Notes under the pieces: generated by a model | Databases searched by the model: none | Told to the model about the DNA's origin: nothing | What the model saw: the letters and a program-made list of their open reading frames with translations, nothing else | Shown: positions 37,507-46,453 of the stretch, piece after piece | How the letters are laid out: every line of letters starts with the position of its first letter | How positions within the stretch are numbered: position 1 is the first letter of the stretch | Position numbers and translations under genes: made by a program | NCBI GenBank assembly: GCA_002338715.1 | Contig: DDIR01000050.1 | Coordinates: 38,100-102,099, forward strand | Direction: 5' to 3' | DNA: 64,000 nucleotides | Source of the DNA: Phycisphaerales bacterium UBA1845 | GTDB taxonomy: Bacteria; Planctomycetota; Phycisphaerae; UBA1845

Positions 37507-38184
37507 ATGCATACTTCCTTGGACTCGTTGGAACGGCGCGTGCTGGGTTCCCTGCTTGAAAAGTCGATGGCTCAACCGGACTACTACCCGATGACCGAGA
37601 AGGCCATCGTTGCGGCATGTAACCAGAAGCAGAACCGCGATCCGGTGATGGACCTCGACGAGGGGGCGGTCTGGGAAACGCTCGAATCGCTCCGGGAGAA
37701 GGGCTTGGTGACGATGCTCCTGCCCGGTGCCGGCGCGCGAACCAAACGATACAAGCATGAAGTCGAGCAGCACTACGGTTGGCAGAAACGCGAGCGGGCG
37801 GTGATGACCGAACTACTCCTGCGCGGTCCGCAGACGCCCGGTGAGTTGCGATCGCGCTGTTCGCGGTTTGTCCCGTTCGATGACATCGCGGCGGTCACCA
37901 TTGTGCTCGAATGCCTGGCCAACGCGGAGACGCCGATGGTCCGAGCCCTGCCGCGCGAACCGGGCCGGTCTGCAATTCGCCACGCCCATCTGCTCTACAC
38001 CGACGATGACGACGAATTGCCGACGATCACAACAGAGGAGGCTCCGGTGAGAGCGGTAAGCGCACCTGCTAGTCCTCAAGTCGCACCGAAGAGCGAAGCC
38101 ATCGAGCAGTTGCAGAATGAGGTCGCCGATTTGCGATCCAGGGTCGAAGCGCTGGAATCGCAGTTCAATCAACTGATGTCCTAG
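37507..38184 (+). CDS. YceH family protein (DUF480)
   Basis: About 225 residues from the ATG at 37507, which has gaggtgcgg upstream; an in-frame start at 37411 adds 32 atypical residues. It has the two winged-helix repeats of YceH: LDSLERRVLGSLLEKSMAQPDYYPMTEKAIVAACNQKQNRDPVMDL, then QKRERAVMTELLLRGPQTPGELRSRCSRFVPFDDI. The C-terminus ends in a coiled coil (SEAIEQLQNEVADLRSRVEALESQFNQLM). The fold suggests DNA or protein binding, but no biochemical role is established. It stands alone, just before the REP/RAYT element. Confidence 0.9.
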   Translation: MHTSLDSLERRVLGSLLEKSMAQPDYYPMTEKAIVAACNQKQNRDPVMDLDEGAVWETLESLREKGLVTMLLPGAGARTKRYKHEVEQHYGWQKRERAVMTELLLRGPQTPGELRSRCSRFVPFDDIAAVTIVLECLANAETPMVRALPREPGRSAIRHAHLLYTDDDDELPTITTEEAPVRAVSAPASPQVAPKSEAIEQLQNEVADLRSRVEALESQFNQLMS

Positions 38185-38195
38185 GCTCAAGAGTG

Positions 38196-38220
38196 CGTAG
38201 GGTGGGCCGTGCCCACCAAG
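38196..38220. repeat. REP-like palindrome, left copy
   Basis: A 25-bp sequence whose core ggtgggccgtgcccacc is itself a palindrome (gtgggc/gcccac). An exact inverted copy lies at 38840-38864 on the far side of the transposase gene, and a shorter copy at 48745-48765. Confidence 0.9.
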
Positions 38221-38228
38221 GCGGACCG

Positions 38229-38777
38229 TCACACGTCCGCGCGCGGATCAACGCTTATTGCCGGGTTGCCCGTCCAATTGGGCGAAAGCCATCCCAGCCT
38301 CACATGTCGATGGACGCTCGACCATTCCCAGTCACTTGGTTCGGCGACGTAACCGTGTTTGACGGGATTGAAGTGAATGTAATCGCGATAAATGTACATC
38401 TCGGTCTCGTTACGAATTTGGTGCTCCCAAAATCTCCTTTGCCATACACCGAGTTCACGGTGTTTTCGGTGGCTTTTGAATTGGGTGGTGGTATTGCCCA
38501 CCAATTCGATCCAGCGTTGGCTGAATGTCCGTTTAATGGCAGACCAGCGCGCGGAGAAATCCGAGTCGCCTTCAGGAAGATTCCAGATGCAGTGCAGATG
38601 GTCGGGTAACAGCACAATCGCCCAAAGCTCAAATGGCATTTGGTTGTCGGTTTTTTCAAAGGCTCTCCGCAAGAGGCTGCGGGCGCTTGGATCGTTGAAG
38701 ATTGGACGGCGATTTTGCGTTACTACCGTAAAGAAGTAGGACGCCCCGGGTTCACGCTTTCTGCGGTATTGAGGCAT
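38229..38777 (-). CDS. REP-associated tyrosine transposase (RAYT, IS200-like Y1/HUH)
   Basis: A 182-residue single-strand DNA transposase. The HUH motif is HLH in VLLPDHLHCIWNLPEGD. The catalytic Tyr is in EMYIYRDYIHFNPVKHGYV, and the N-terminus MPQYRRKREPGASYFFTVVTQNRRPIF and C-terminal DWEWSSVHRHV are typical of the RAYT branch. Length is standard and all key residues are present, so it is probably intact. RAYTs cut and rejoin REP palindromes and are thought to spread them. The gene lies between inverted REP copies, between the YceH gene and the RND adaptor gene. Confidence 0.93.
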   Translation of the reverse strand: MPQYRRKREPGASYFFTVVTQNRRPIFNDPSARSLLRRAFEKTDNQMPFELWAIVLLPDHLHCIWNLPEGDSDFSARWSAIKRTFSQRWIELVGNTTTQFKSHRKHRELGVWQRRFWEHQIRNETEMYIYRDYIHFNPVKHGYVAEPSDWEWSSVHRHVRLGWLSPNWTGNPAISVDPRADV

Positions 38778-38839
38778 GCGTCGATTGTAAATCCTGCGCT
38801 GCGTGAATCAATCCGGCTTGATAGGCACCCCACGGTCGT

Positions 38840-38864
38840 CTTGGTGGGCACGGCCCACCCTACG
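38840..38864. repeat. REP-like palindrome, right copy
   Basis: Exact inverted copy of 38196-38220; core ggtgggcacggcccacc. It lies 63 bp upstream of the transposase start codon. Confidence 0.9.
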
Positions 38865-38957
38865 CGAATCCTCACGCACTTTGTCAGGTCTCTGCGCAGA
38901 TCGTCGGTTGTTGTGTAAATCCGCAAGAACGGCCATACCCATCCATTTCGCGAAGCT

Positions 38958-38963
38958 TATAAT
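38958..38963 (+). promoter_or_regulatory. Possible -10 box for RND adaptor gene
   Basis: A perfect tataat lies 44 bp upstream of the adaptor ATG. No good -35 box is visible 16-18 bp before it, so support is modest. Confidence 0.3.
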
Positions 38964-39007
38964 CCCCCGCTGACGTATATCCTCGAAATGGTGGGGCTCC
39001 TCTAGCA

Positions 39008-40306
39008 ATGTTGCGAAAAATCCTGTTGTCCTGCGTCCTGGTCCTGGTTTCGCTGGTGATTGGGCTCGGTGTATTCGTGGTGCTCGTGGTGACCAGACCC
39101 ACGCCGCCCCAGCGCCACGTCGAATCGCGTGCGCCGATCGTTGCCACCGTCGAACTGATGCCGCAGCGGGTACGCGATGTCCTTCGCGGATATGGCACAG
39201 CCCTCGCCGACAAGCGGGCGACGCTGACGGCTGAGGTCAATGCCCCAGTTCTGGAGCGTGTCAACAACATCGATGTCGGCGATCGGGTGGCTGAGGGCGA
39301 CGTGCTGATTCGACTCGACGATCGGCAATACGTTCAGGAACTTCACGAAGCCGAAAGCAGGATGGCCTCCTTGGAGGCGCAGATTGGTCAGCTCGGTGTC
39401 CAACTGCAGAACCAGCGGTCGCTTCTGGAAATCGCCGAATCCGATCTGACCCTGACGCGAGAAGAATACGAACGCGTTGAAGGGCTGTTCGCAAAAGGGG
39501 CGGCTCCAAAGACCGAACGCGACAGCACGCGACTTCGCTATCAGGTTGCCCTGCGGGCCAAGCAGCAGATCGACAACCAGATCGCACTGATCGAACCGCA
39601 GAAACTGGAACTTCAAGCCATGCGGGCCGGTGCAGAAGCCGCGGCTGAGCGGGCCCAACTCAACATCGAGCGATGCCAGATCAAAGCCCCCTTTGAAGGA
39701 CAGATCGAGTCGATCAATATCAACGTGGGCGATCGCGTGCAGATGGGCACGCCCATGCTCGAGATGCTGAACCTCGATCGCATTGTGATTCCCGTCGAAC
39801 TGCCCGTATCAACCCGCGCCCAATCCCGGGTCGGTGCCCGCGTCGAACTGTATGTTGAAAGCATGCCCAAAGTGCATTGGGAAGGCGAGGTGGCCCGCAT
39901 TGCGCCGAGCGCGGACATGCTCAACCGCACCTATCGCGTGTATGTCGAGGTCAACAACCGCAAGCAGGACATGCCGCTGCTGCCCGGTTACTTCGTCAAA
40001 GCCGCGGTGGAGGGCGAACTGCTTACCGCAGCGTTGATGATCCCGCGACACGCCGTTGTGGATGGAATGGTCTTCGTCGCCAATGGGCACAAAGCCCATG
40101 CCCGCGAGGTCGAAGTGCTTCGCTATATCGAAGACGATGCTGTCCTTGCGGGCAACGTCAAACCGGGTGACCAGATCATCACGAGCAATCTGGACGTGAT
40201 CTTTGACGACGCCCCCGTGCGTCTCGAAGGTGAGCCCGACACGGTGGCTGTCGATCCCGATGTTTCATCCGATGGCCTGGCGATGGATGGGGAGGGCGAT
40301 CGTTGA
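39008..40306 (+). CDS. RND efflux periplasmic adaptor subunit
   Basis: A 432-residue membrane-fusion protein. An N-terminal TM or uncleaved signal segment (LLSCVLVLVSLVIGLGVFVVLVV) leads to a lipoyl half (TLTAEVNAPVLERVNNIDVGDRVAEGDVLIRLDD). A helical hairpin about 100 residues long follows (LHEAESRMASLEAQIGQLGVQLQNQRSLLEIAESDLTLTREEYERV), then the second lipoyl half IKAPFEGQIESININVGDRVQMG, a beta-barrel and a membrane-proximal domain. It links the RND pump encoded immediately downstream to an outer-membrane channel. The TGA stop overlaps the TTG start of the pump by 4 bp, showing coupled translation. No TolC-like gene is in the window. Confidence 0.92.
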   Translation: MLRKILLSCVLVLVSLVIGLGVFVVLVVTRPTPPQRHVESRAPIVATVELMPQRVRDVLRGYGTALADKRATLTAEVNAPVLERVNNIDVGDRVAEGDVLIRLDDRQYVQELHEAESRMASLEAQIGQLGVQLQNQRSLLEIAESDLTLTREEYERVEGLFAKGAAPKTERDSTRLRYQVALRAKQQIDNQIALIEPQKLELQAMRAGAEAAAERAQLNIERCQIKAPFEGQIESININVGDRVQMGTPMLEMLNLDRIVIPVELPVSTRAQSRVGARVELYVESMPKVHWEGEVARIAPSADMLNRTYRVYVEVNNRKQDMPLLPGYFVKAAVEGELLTAALMIPRHAVVDGMVFVANGHKAHAREVEVLRYIEDDAVLAGNVKPGDQIITSNLDVIFDDAPVRLEGEPDTVAVDPDVSSDGLAMDGEGDR

Positions 40307-43300
40307 AATCACTTCCCAGACTGAGCGTCGAAAATCCGATTCTCGTAAACCTGCTGATGTTCTCCATCATAGTGGGGGGCGGGTATTGCGCGTTCACCCT
40401 CGTCCGCGAGATGTTTCCCGAAGTTCGTCCAAAGCAGGTGATGATTTCCACGCCCTATCCCGGCGCATCACCATCCGAAGTCGAAAAGGGAATCACCATC
40501 AAGATCGAGGAACAGATCAAGAACATCCAGGGGATCGAAAAAATCGAATCCACGATCCGCGAGGGTTCCAGCGTGATCGTGGCCAAGCTGTACAACGAAG
40601 TCGATGACGTCGATCGCGTCGTCACCGACATCAAGAACGCGGTCGATACGATTCCGCGCGACGACTTTCCGCAGGAGGCAGAAGAAACCGTCGTCGCACG
40701 TTTTGAACCGACGCTGCCCGTGATCAATGTTTCGCTGTTTGGCGACATGACCGATGTGCAGTTGAAGGCATTCGGCAAGCAGTTGCGCGATGATCTCTTG
40801 GCGCTGCCCGGTGTGACCGAAGTCGTTTTGTCGGGCACCAAGCGCGACGAAATCAGTGTCGAAGTTCGCCCCGAAAAGCTGATGCGGTACGGGCTTTCTT
40901 TCATGGATGTCTCGGAGGCGATTCGTCGAGGCAACATGGACCTGCCCGGTGGGCAGATCAAAACCGGCGGCGCGAACCTGGCCGTCCGAACCCTTGGCGA
41001 AAAGGATGTCGGTGTCGAGATTGAAGACCTGATCGTTCGCGCCGACGCCTCGGGGCAACTCGTTCGACTAAGCGATGTCGCTGACGTCGTGGACGGTTTT
41101 GAAGACACCGACCTGTATTCGCGAATGGACGGCAAACCCGGCATCAGCGTGATGGTGTCCAAGACCGATGAGCAGGACGCCATCGACATCGCCCGCAAGG
41201 TCAAGGCGATGGTGGCGGGCAAGATGCACGAGCCGTTTCACATACCCTTTTCCAGCAAGTTGGCTGGGCAGGGTCGCCAACTCCAAAAGATCTACGACGA
41301 CGCATACGCCTCGCCCTATCCGAAGATTGGTTCGCTCAAAACCCACTCCGACCTTTCGGTTTATATCGAAGGGCGTCTCGATCTCTTGCAGCGCAACGGT
41401 TTCTGGGGGTTGGTGTTTGTGTTCGTGTCGCTGCTGTTCTTTTTGAACTGGCGCGTCGCGTTCTGGGTGATGATGGGGTTGGTGCTGGCCATCCTCGGCA
41501 CGTTCGCGATGATGCAGGTTGGCGGGATCACCCTCAATCTGATTTCGATGTTCGGACTGATCGTGGTCCTCGGCATGCTCGTGGACGACGCGATCATCGT
41601 CGGTGAGCACATCTACACAAAAATCGAAGAGGGCATGGAGCCGAAGTTAGCCGCGATCGTCGGTTCGGAAGAAGTGACCATGCCTGTCACCATCGCCATC
41701 GCCACGACGATGATGGCCTTCTTCCCACTGCTGTTTATCAAGGGCATGATGGGCGACTTCATGCGCGTTCTGCCGATGATCGTGATCGCGTCGCTCGGAA
41801 TTTCGCTCTTTGAAGCGCTGACGATTCTGCCGTCGCACCTCGCCGAAACCTTCGAACGCGCCGCGCACCGGAAGAAACGCAACCGGGCAAAGGGTCGCCT
41901 CGGTAGGTGGCTCGACGGTTTGCGTCAAAAGCAGATCTGGATCGTCGATCAGAAACTCAAGAAAGGTTACGAACGCCTGTTGAGGGCAGCCGTGGCGTAT
42001 CGTTACGTGTCGGTGTCGATTGCGATGGCCCTCTTGATCGTTTCGGTCGGAATGGTGGCTGGTCACCGTGTGCAGACCGTCTTCATTCAGAAGATGGACG
42101 CAGATTCGCTGATCGTCGCGCTGGAGTTGCCGATTGGTTCGACCATCAAGCAAACCGATGAGAAGATGCGGATCGTGGAAGAGGCGACAGGCGGCTTCCC
42201 GGAGGTCAAAACGCGCTTCTCGCTCGTCGGCGGTCAGATCGACATGAACATGCAGGGGGGCGACGCCAGCGCTTCGCACCTGGGACAGATGATCGTCGAA
42301 CTCGAACCGGGCGAAACCCGCACGCGATCCAGCGACGAGCTGATGCGCATCATGCGCGAGCGGACAGCCGACATGACCGGCATCAATTCGCTGACGTTCC
42401 GCTCGGTTCACGGTGGTCCCGGGGGAGCGGCCATCCAACTCGAAATCTCCGGTGAAGACCCGGAAGAATTGAATACGGTGTCGAACCTGGTCAAAGCCCG
42501 CTTGTACGAGTTTGAAGGGGTCTACGACATTGAAGATACCTTTGACTCCGGACAGCGCGAGGTGCTCGTCGAACTGCTCGATTCGGGGCGGGCGCTGGGG
42601 CTGACCACGGAGAGTCTTGCGACCCAGGTCCGCGCCGCGTTCTACGGATTGGAAGCGCGCAAGATTCAACGCGACCGCGAAGACGTCAAGATCATGGTGC
42701 GCTATCCCGAGTCGCAGCGGGCGAAGATGGCCGACCTCGAACAAATGCGCATCGCCACGCCGACAGGGCACCTTGTACCAATCCGCGAAGTTGCCTCCAT
42801 CCGCGACGGCGTCGGTTATGCGACCATCCGTCGCAAAGACCAGATGCGCACCATCACCGTCAAAGCCGACGTGGACGACGACCGCGCCAACTCCCGCGAG
42901 ATCCTCGCGACGATGGAGCCAGACCTTGCACGATGGTCGAGGGATTGGCCCGGAATCAAATTCGGGTTCGGTGGTCAGTCGGAAGAATTCGCCAAATCAT
43001 TCAGCTCGATTGAACGGGATGGCGCGTTGGCGCTCGCTGGTATCTACATTCTTCTGGTTGCATTATTCAAGAGCTACCTTCAGCCGGTAATCGTCATGAC
43101 CGCGATTCCGTTCGGTTTCGTGGGCGCGCTGGCCGGTCATTATGCAATGGGTTATCCGTTGACGATGTTTTCGATCATCGGATTGGTGGCGCTGACGGGA
43201 ATCGTGGTGAACGACTCGTTGATCCTGGTGAGCTTCGTCAATCAGCGGGTGAAAGAGGGCAAGAGCATTCAGGACGCGGTCATCGAAGGGGGAATGTCCC

Positions 43301-43557
43301 GGTTGCGGGCGATTCTGCTGACGTCGATCACGACCATCCTCGGGCTCGCCCCTTTGCTGACGGAGACGTCGTTTCAAGCCAAGTTCCTGATCCCGATGGG
43401 AATTTCGATCGCAGCCGGTTTGGCATTTGCCACCCTGTTGACGTTGGTCCTGGTTCCCTGCTTCTGCGTCATCGAGAAAGACGTGAAGGGGGCTTGGCGG
43501 GCGAGTTGGGACTATCTCTTTCCGACCCGTTCGCCGGAAGCTGTGATCGATCGGTAG
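40303..43557 (+). CDS. RND family efflux transporter permease (AcrB-like)
   Basis: A 1084-residue inner-membrane proton antiporter with the RND layout: one TM, large periplasmic loop, TM2-6, cytoplasmic link, TM7, second periplasmic loop, TM8-12. TM4 carries the proton-relay pair D428-D429 in LGMLVDDAIIVGEHI. EKGITIKIEEQIKNIQGIEKIES and GVTEVVLSGTKRDEISVEVRPEKL are porter-domain strands, and ALTGIVVNDSLILVSFVNQR lies in the C-terminal TM half. The sequence is closer to the MdtB/CzcA-like broad group than to classical AcrB, so the substrate is open. It starts at TTG 40303, overlapping the adaptor stop. Confidence 0.93.
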   Translation: MKSLPRLSVENPILVNLLMFSIIVGGGYCAFTLVREMFPEVRPKQVMISTPYPGASPSEVEKGITIKIEEQIKNIQGIEKIESTIREGSSVIVAKLYNEVDDVDRVVTDIKNAVDTIPRDDFPQEAEETVVARFEPTLPVINVSLFGDMTDVQLKAFGKQLRDDLLALPGVTEVVLSGTKRDEISVEVRPEKLMRYGLSFMDVSEAIRRGNMDLPGGQIKTGGANLAVRTLGEKDVGVEIEDLIVRADASGQLVRLSDVADVVDGFEDTDLYSRMDGKPGISVMVSKTDEQDAIDIARKVKAMVAGKMHEPFHIPFSSKLAGQGRQLQKIYDDAYASPYPKIGSLKTHSDLSVYIEGRLDLLQRNGFWGLVFVFVSLLFFLNWRVAFWVMMGLVLAILGTFAMMQVGGITLNLISMFGLIVVLGMLVDDAIIVGEHIYTKIEEGMEPKLAAIVGSEEVTMPVTIAIATTMMAFFPLLFIKGMMGDFMRVLPMIVIASLGISLFEALTILPSHLAETFERAAHRKKRNRAKGRLGRWLDGLRQKQIWIVDQKLKKGYERLLRAAVAYRYVSVSIAMALLIVSVGMVAGHRVQTVFIQKMDADSLIVALELPIGSTIKQTDEKMRIVEEATGGFPEVKTRFSLVGGQIDMNMQGGDASASHLGQMIVELEPGETRTRSSDELMRIMRERTADMTGINSLTFRSVHGGPGGAAIQLEISGEDPEELNTVSNLVKARLYEFEGVYDIEDTFDSGQREVLVELLDSGRALGLTTESLATQVRAAFYGLEARKIQRDREDVKIMVRYPESQRAKMADLEQMRIATPTGHLVPIREVASIRDGVGYATIRRKDQMRTITVKADVDDDRANSREILATMEPDLARWSRDWPGIKFGFGGQSEEFAKSFSSIERDGALALAGIYILLVALFKSYLQPVIVMTAIPFGFVGALAGHYAMGYPLTMFSIIGLVALTGIVVNDSLILVSFVNQRVKEGKSIQDAVIEGGMSRLRAILLTSITTILGLAPLLTETSFQAKFLIPMGISIAAGLAFATLLTLVLVPCFCVIEKDVKGAWRASWDYLFPTRSPEAVIDR

Positions 43558-43912
43558 GCTGGGTGGTCGGTCGGAGACGGCGGGGACCGGGTTGAAGTGC
43601 GTCTTGATTTCCCGGATTTCTGCAATGCGAAGGCGGCGGTAACAACTTGTTACACGTGTGACGTGGAAGTTGACTTATTTGGCTGAACAAATCGGAGGGG
43701 GTTGGCCGATGTCAGCTAGCGGTAACGTTAGTTTTCACCTGTACTTATGATTTTGCGACGATTTTAGGGTTATCGGCTGCAACGTTTTGATGGGCCCGTG
43801 GGTATTTCCTTGAGGTATCCTTTGAGCATGCTATGCTTCCCTCCTTGGTGAGCAAACTTTCCCAAGGTCCCGGGCTCCGGTTCCGAACCGACCTTCGGCT
43901 GAGAAAATCAAT
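43558..43912. other. Intergenic region, probable accA promoter
   Basis: About 355 bp without a credible gene between the RND pump and accA. It holds the promoter-like pair at 43810-43837 and several short palindromic words such as taacgtta. Confidence 0.5.
43810..43837 (+). promoter_or_regulatory. Putative sigma-70-type promoter of accA
   Basis: ttgagg (43810-43815) and tatgct (43832-43837) are separated by 16 bp, about 75 bp upstream of the accA start. Each hexamer has four matches to consensus. Confidence 0.4.
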
Positions 43913-45043
43913 ATGAGCAATACGACGATCGACGCGCCACTGGCGTCAGGCAACGCGGCCAGCTATCTGGAATTTGAGAAGCCCCTTTACCGCATCCAGT
44001 TGGAAATCGAGCAACTGGAGCGCGACCAGATCGAAGGGGGGCGGGACTTCTCCGCCGACCTGAAAGAACTGCGTCAGCGTCTCAAGCAGATGACCAAGCG
44101 TTTGTATTCCCACCTGACGGCATGGGAGACGGTCCTCGTCGCAAGGCACCCACAGCGCCCCCTCGCGCCGCATTACCTCGGCACGATGGTTCGCGACTTC
44201 TGCGAGATCCACGGCGACCGGTTGTACGGTGACGACAAAGCCATCATCACCGGCTTTGGCCGCATCGGTCCGCACAAGGTCATGGTCATCGGTCACAACA
44301 AAGGCCGCGACACCACCGAGCGCATCGCGTGCAATTTCGGCTGCGCCCACCCCGAAGGTTATCGCAAAGCACTTCGCGCGATGGAGATGGCTGAGAAATT
44401 CGGTTTGCCCGTCGTCTGCATGATTGATACGCAGGGCGCGTTCCCGGGTATCGGTGCGGAAGAGCGCGGGATCAGTTCCGCCATCGCGGTGAACCTTCGC
44501 GAGATGTCGCGTCTGAAGACGCCGATCGTTTGCTGCGTGATCGGTGAAGGCGGTAGCGGTGGTGCCCTTGGTATTGGCGTGGGTGACCGCGTCGCGATGT
44601 TTGAGCATTCATTCTATTCTGTGATTTCGCCGGAAGGTTGCGCCGCGATCCTGTGGCGCACCGGTGAACAGCGCAAGTTGGCGGCAGAGTCGTTGAAGCT
44701 GACGGCCAAGGACCTGATGCGTTTGAACATCATCGATTCGGTGATCAAGGAGCCGTTGGGCGGCGCTCATCGCGACCCAGCCGGTACGATCGCGAGTCTC
44801 GAAAAATACTTCACCGATTCACTTCGCGAATTGAAGCGCTACAAGGTCGACACATTGCTTCGCAAGCGCTACGAGCGCATCCGCGGTTTGGGCAGCTTCT
44901 TCGAGAAAGCGGCTGACAACGCCAAAGCCCCAGTCACCGATGAAAAGACTCAATCGCGAGCCAAGGCGGATGGAAAGATCACCGTCAAATCGCCCGCCCG
45001 TCCGATGCACGGAATGAAGCGGCCGTCACAAACCACGGTATAG
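43913..45043 (+). CDS. accA: Acetyl-CoA carboxylase, carboxyltransferase subunit alpha
   Basis: A 376-residue partner of AccD in the carboxyltransferase complex. LEFEKPLYRIQLEIEQLE at the start is the AccA N-terminal helix. HPQRPLAPHYLGTMVRDFCEIHGDRLYGDDKAIITGFGRIG, MVIGHNKGRDTTERIACNFGCAHPEGYRKALRAMEMAEKFGLPVVCMIDTQGAFPG and GEGGSGGALGIGVGDRVAMFEHSFYSVISPEGCAAILWR form the crotonase-type core that binds carboxybiotin. A basic C-terminal tail of about 40 residues extends past the E. coli length (319). The biotin carboxylase genes are not in the window. Confidence 0.96.
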   Translation: MSNTTIDAPLASGNAASYLEFEKPLYRIQLEIEQLERDQIEGGRDFSADLKELRQRLKQMTKRLYSHLTAWETVLVARHPQRPLAPHYLGTMVRDFCEIHGDRLYGDDKAIITGFGRIGPHKVMVIGHNKGRDTTERIACNFGCAHPEGYRKALRAMEMAEKFGLPVVCMIDTQGAFPGIGAEERGISSAIAVNLREMSRLKTPIVCCVIGEGGSGGALGIGVGDRVAMFEHSFYSVISPEGCAAILWRTGEQRKLAAESLKLTAKDLMRLNIIDSVIKEPLGGAHRDPAGTIASLEKYFTDSLRELKRYKVDTLLRKRYERIRGLGSFFEKAADNAKAPVTDEKTQSRAKADGKITVKSPARPMHGMKRPSQTTV

Positions 45044-45074
45044 TTTTCGCACCGATAAATCCGCCGCGAATGTT

Positions 45075-45095
45075 GGCGCGCCCATTGTGCGCGCC
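45075..45095 (+). terminator. GC-rich hairpin after accA
   Basis: ggcgcgc (45075-45081) pairs with gcgcgcc (45089-45095) around a 7-nt loop, 32 bp past the accA stop. There is no clear U-tract, so it may stabilise or weakly terminate the transcript. Confidence 0.4.
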
Positions 45096-45116
45096 GGTGT
45101 TCTTGCGGCGATGTCT

Positions 45117-45235
45117 TGTAGCGATCGCAATCCACGCTTCGCGTTCTGCTCGGCTGCATTTTGTGGTGCGGGGCTGGTACTCACCTTGATTGACTTTGAT
45201 TTACCCCTGGATTCCCGCCTGCGCGGGAATGACGG
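45117..45235 (+). repeat. Dispersed ~120-bp repeat, copy 1
   Basis: Shares a long alignable stretch with the reverse complement of 51736-51857. Common landmarks are gcgttctgctcg, ggtactcacc, gattgactt and cccctggattcccgcctgcg. It ends in the palindrome attcccgcctgcgcgggaat. A partial duplicate gcgcgggaatgacgg follows at 45241-45255. Confidence 0.85.
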
Positions 45236-45292
45236 AGCTTGCGCGGGAATGACGGTTGATGTCGCGACGATTGCGATTGAGTTTCCTGCGAT

Positions 45293-46396
45293 TTAGTTTT
45301 CCTCTGGCAGGGTCACCTTGGCCAAGTCCTTCTTCATCGCTTCGATTGCTTCTTTGACTTGCAGTTCGCGCTTGGCGTTTTCTTCGGGGGTCAGGTCGGA
45401 CTCGCGGATGAACCAGTCGTAGGTGAATCCGCCATCCTGGCTGGGGACGCGGACAGCGCCGACAATGGCGTTGTTCCATCTTCGCCTTTCGGTTGGCGGT
45501 CCGACGCGATCGCTGCGGACGAGGATGACTTTGTCATCGCGGATGACGTGATCGAGGTCGGCGGCCAACGTGATTTGTGCGATGGCTTCGCGAACGCTGA
45601 CGCCGTCGGCTACCAGGGTGAAACTCTCTTTGACTTCGAGCGGGAGCGTGGATGCGGCGCTTCCTTTCATTTCGATGGGCACGCCAGCCAACCGCGACAG
45701 GTCCTGCAAAATGCTGGCCAACGCTTCGCCGTAATGCTTGATGGAGATGATGCGCTCGAGTTGTCGGGCGACCTGTTCTTTCAAGGGCAACACGACGACT
45801 TGCTTCCCTTCCGGATACCACGTCCAGCCGCAGGCGTCGCACCCTTCCGTCAATGCTGCGTCGATCGGGCCTTCGCGTTTGGGATTGATCGCGCTTTGCA
45901 ACTTCTTCCAATTCGTCTCGAAGTCGCCGTCAATACCGCGAAACCGCAGGCGATCGGACAGGTGTTGTTTGACGGCATCGGTATCGGACCAGTCCGACGC
46001 ATGAAGTTGGGTCAGCGTGTCGATTTCATTCCATGATGCGGTCCGACCAATTCGACGAAGGGCTGGCATCGGTTGCACCACCACCGATTCGCCCGACACG
46101 TCGTACGTGAGGGCAAGTTGATTGGAGATTGCATCCAGCCCCATGCGCACCGTCGCGTCGCTTAGGACAATCGTGATTTTGGTGCGATCGCCATAGGGCA
46201 GCGCCTTGATCGCTTCGTCCGAGACTGCGATGTTGATTTCGGCGCTTGCGGCTAGCTGCTTGAACGCATCGACAATGGGCATTTCTTCGAGGCGAATGGT
46301 CAATCCGGCATCGAGTTGTTCGGCGATCGTCGGGCCAGCCGCTCGGGCGCCGACAGACAGGCAAAATGGTAGAAGAAGCAGAATCATTCGTCGCAT
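45293..46396 (-). CDS. Exported protein with two secretin/TonB short N-terminal (STN)-like domains
   Basis: About 367 residues from the ATG at 46396 (MRRMILLLLPFCLSVGARA), with caggacc upstream; a start at 46423 is also open. A Sec signal peptide is followed by an STN-like fold (LDAGLTIRLEEMPIVDAFKQLAASAEINIAVSDEAI, ITIVLSDATVRMGLDAISNQLALTYDVSGESVVVQP). After a linker with CDACGWTWYPEGKQVVVLPL comes a second copy (IISIKHYGEALASILQDLSRLAGVPIEMKG, FTLVADGVSVREAIAQITLAADLDHVIRDDKVILVR). STN domains occur in secretins and in FecA-type signalling receptors, but neither a secretin nor a barrel domain follows here. Its place after sigma and anti-sigma genes suggests a periplasmic signalling or regulatory partner. 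Confidence 0.75.
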   Translation of the reverse strand: MRRMILLLLPFCLSVGARAAGPTIAEQLDAGLTIRLEEMPIVDAFKQLAASAEINIAVSDEAIKALPYGDRTKITIVLSDATVRMGLDAISNQLALTYDVSGESVVVQPMPALRRIGRTASWNEIDTLTQLHASDWSDTDAVKQHLSDRLRFRGIDGDFETNWKKLQSAINPKREGPIDAALTEGCDACGWTWYPEGKQVVVLPLKEQVARQLERIISIKHYGEALASILQDLSRLAGVPIEMKGSAASTLPLEVKESFTLVADGVSVREAIAQITLAADLDHVIRDDKVILVRSDRVGPPTERRRWNNAIVGAVRVPSQDGGFTYDWFIRESDLTPEENAKRELQVKEAIEAMKKDLAKVTLPEEN

Positions 46397-46453
46397 GGTT
46401 GGTCCTGAGATGTTCATAATCATTTGCGTTGAAAGTGTGTTTCGAATGTTGGG

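Larger units (their letters stand above)
38196..38864 (-). mobile_element. RAYT transposase with flanking inverted REP palindromes
   Basis: The 669-bp unit consists of a 25-bp REP-like palindrome, a Y1/HUH transposase of the REP-associated (RAYT) class on the minus strand, and an exact inverted copy of the palindrome. This is the standard RAYT/REP arrangement. A free-standing REP at 48.7 kb shows that the sequence has spread. Confidence 0.85.

Noticed and set aside
45221..45255. CRISPR-like tandem repeat
   Set aside because: The gcgcgggaatgacgg duplication has only two units 20 bp apart. It belongs to a REP-like palindrome, with no spacers and no cas genes.
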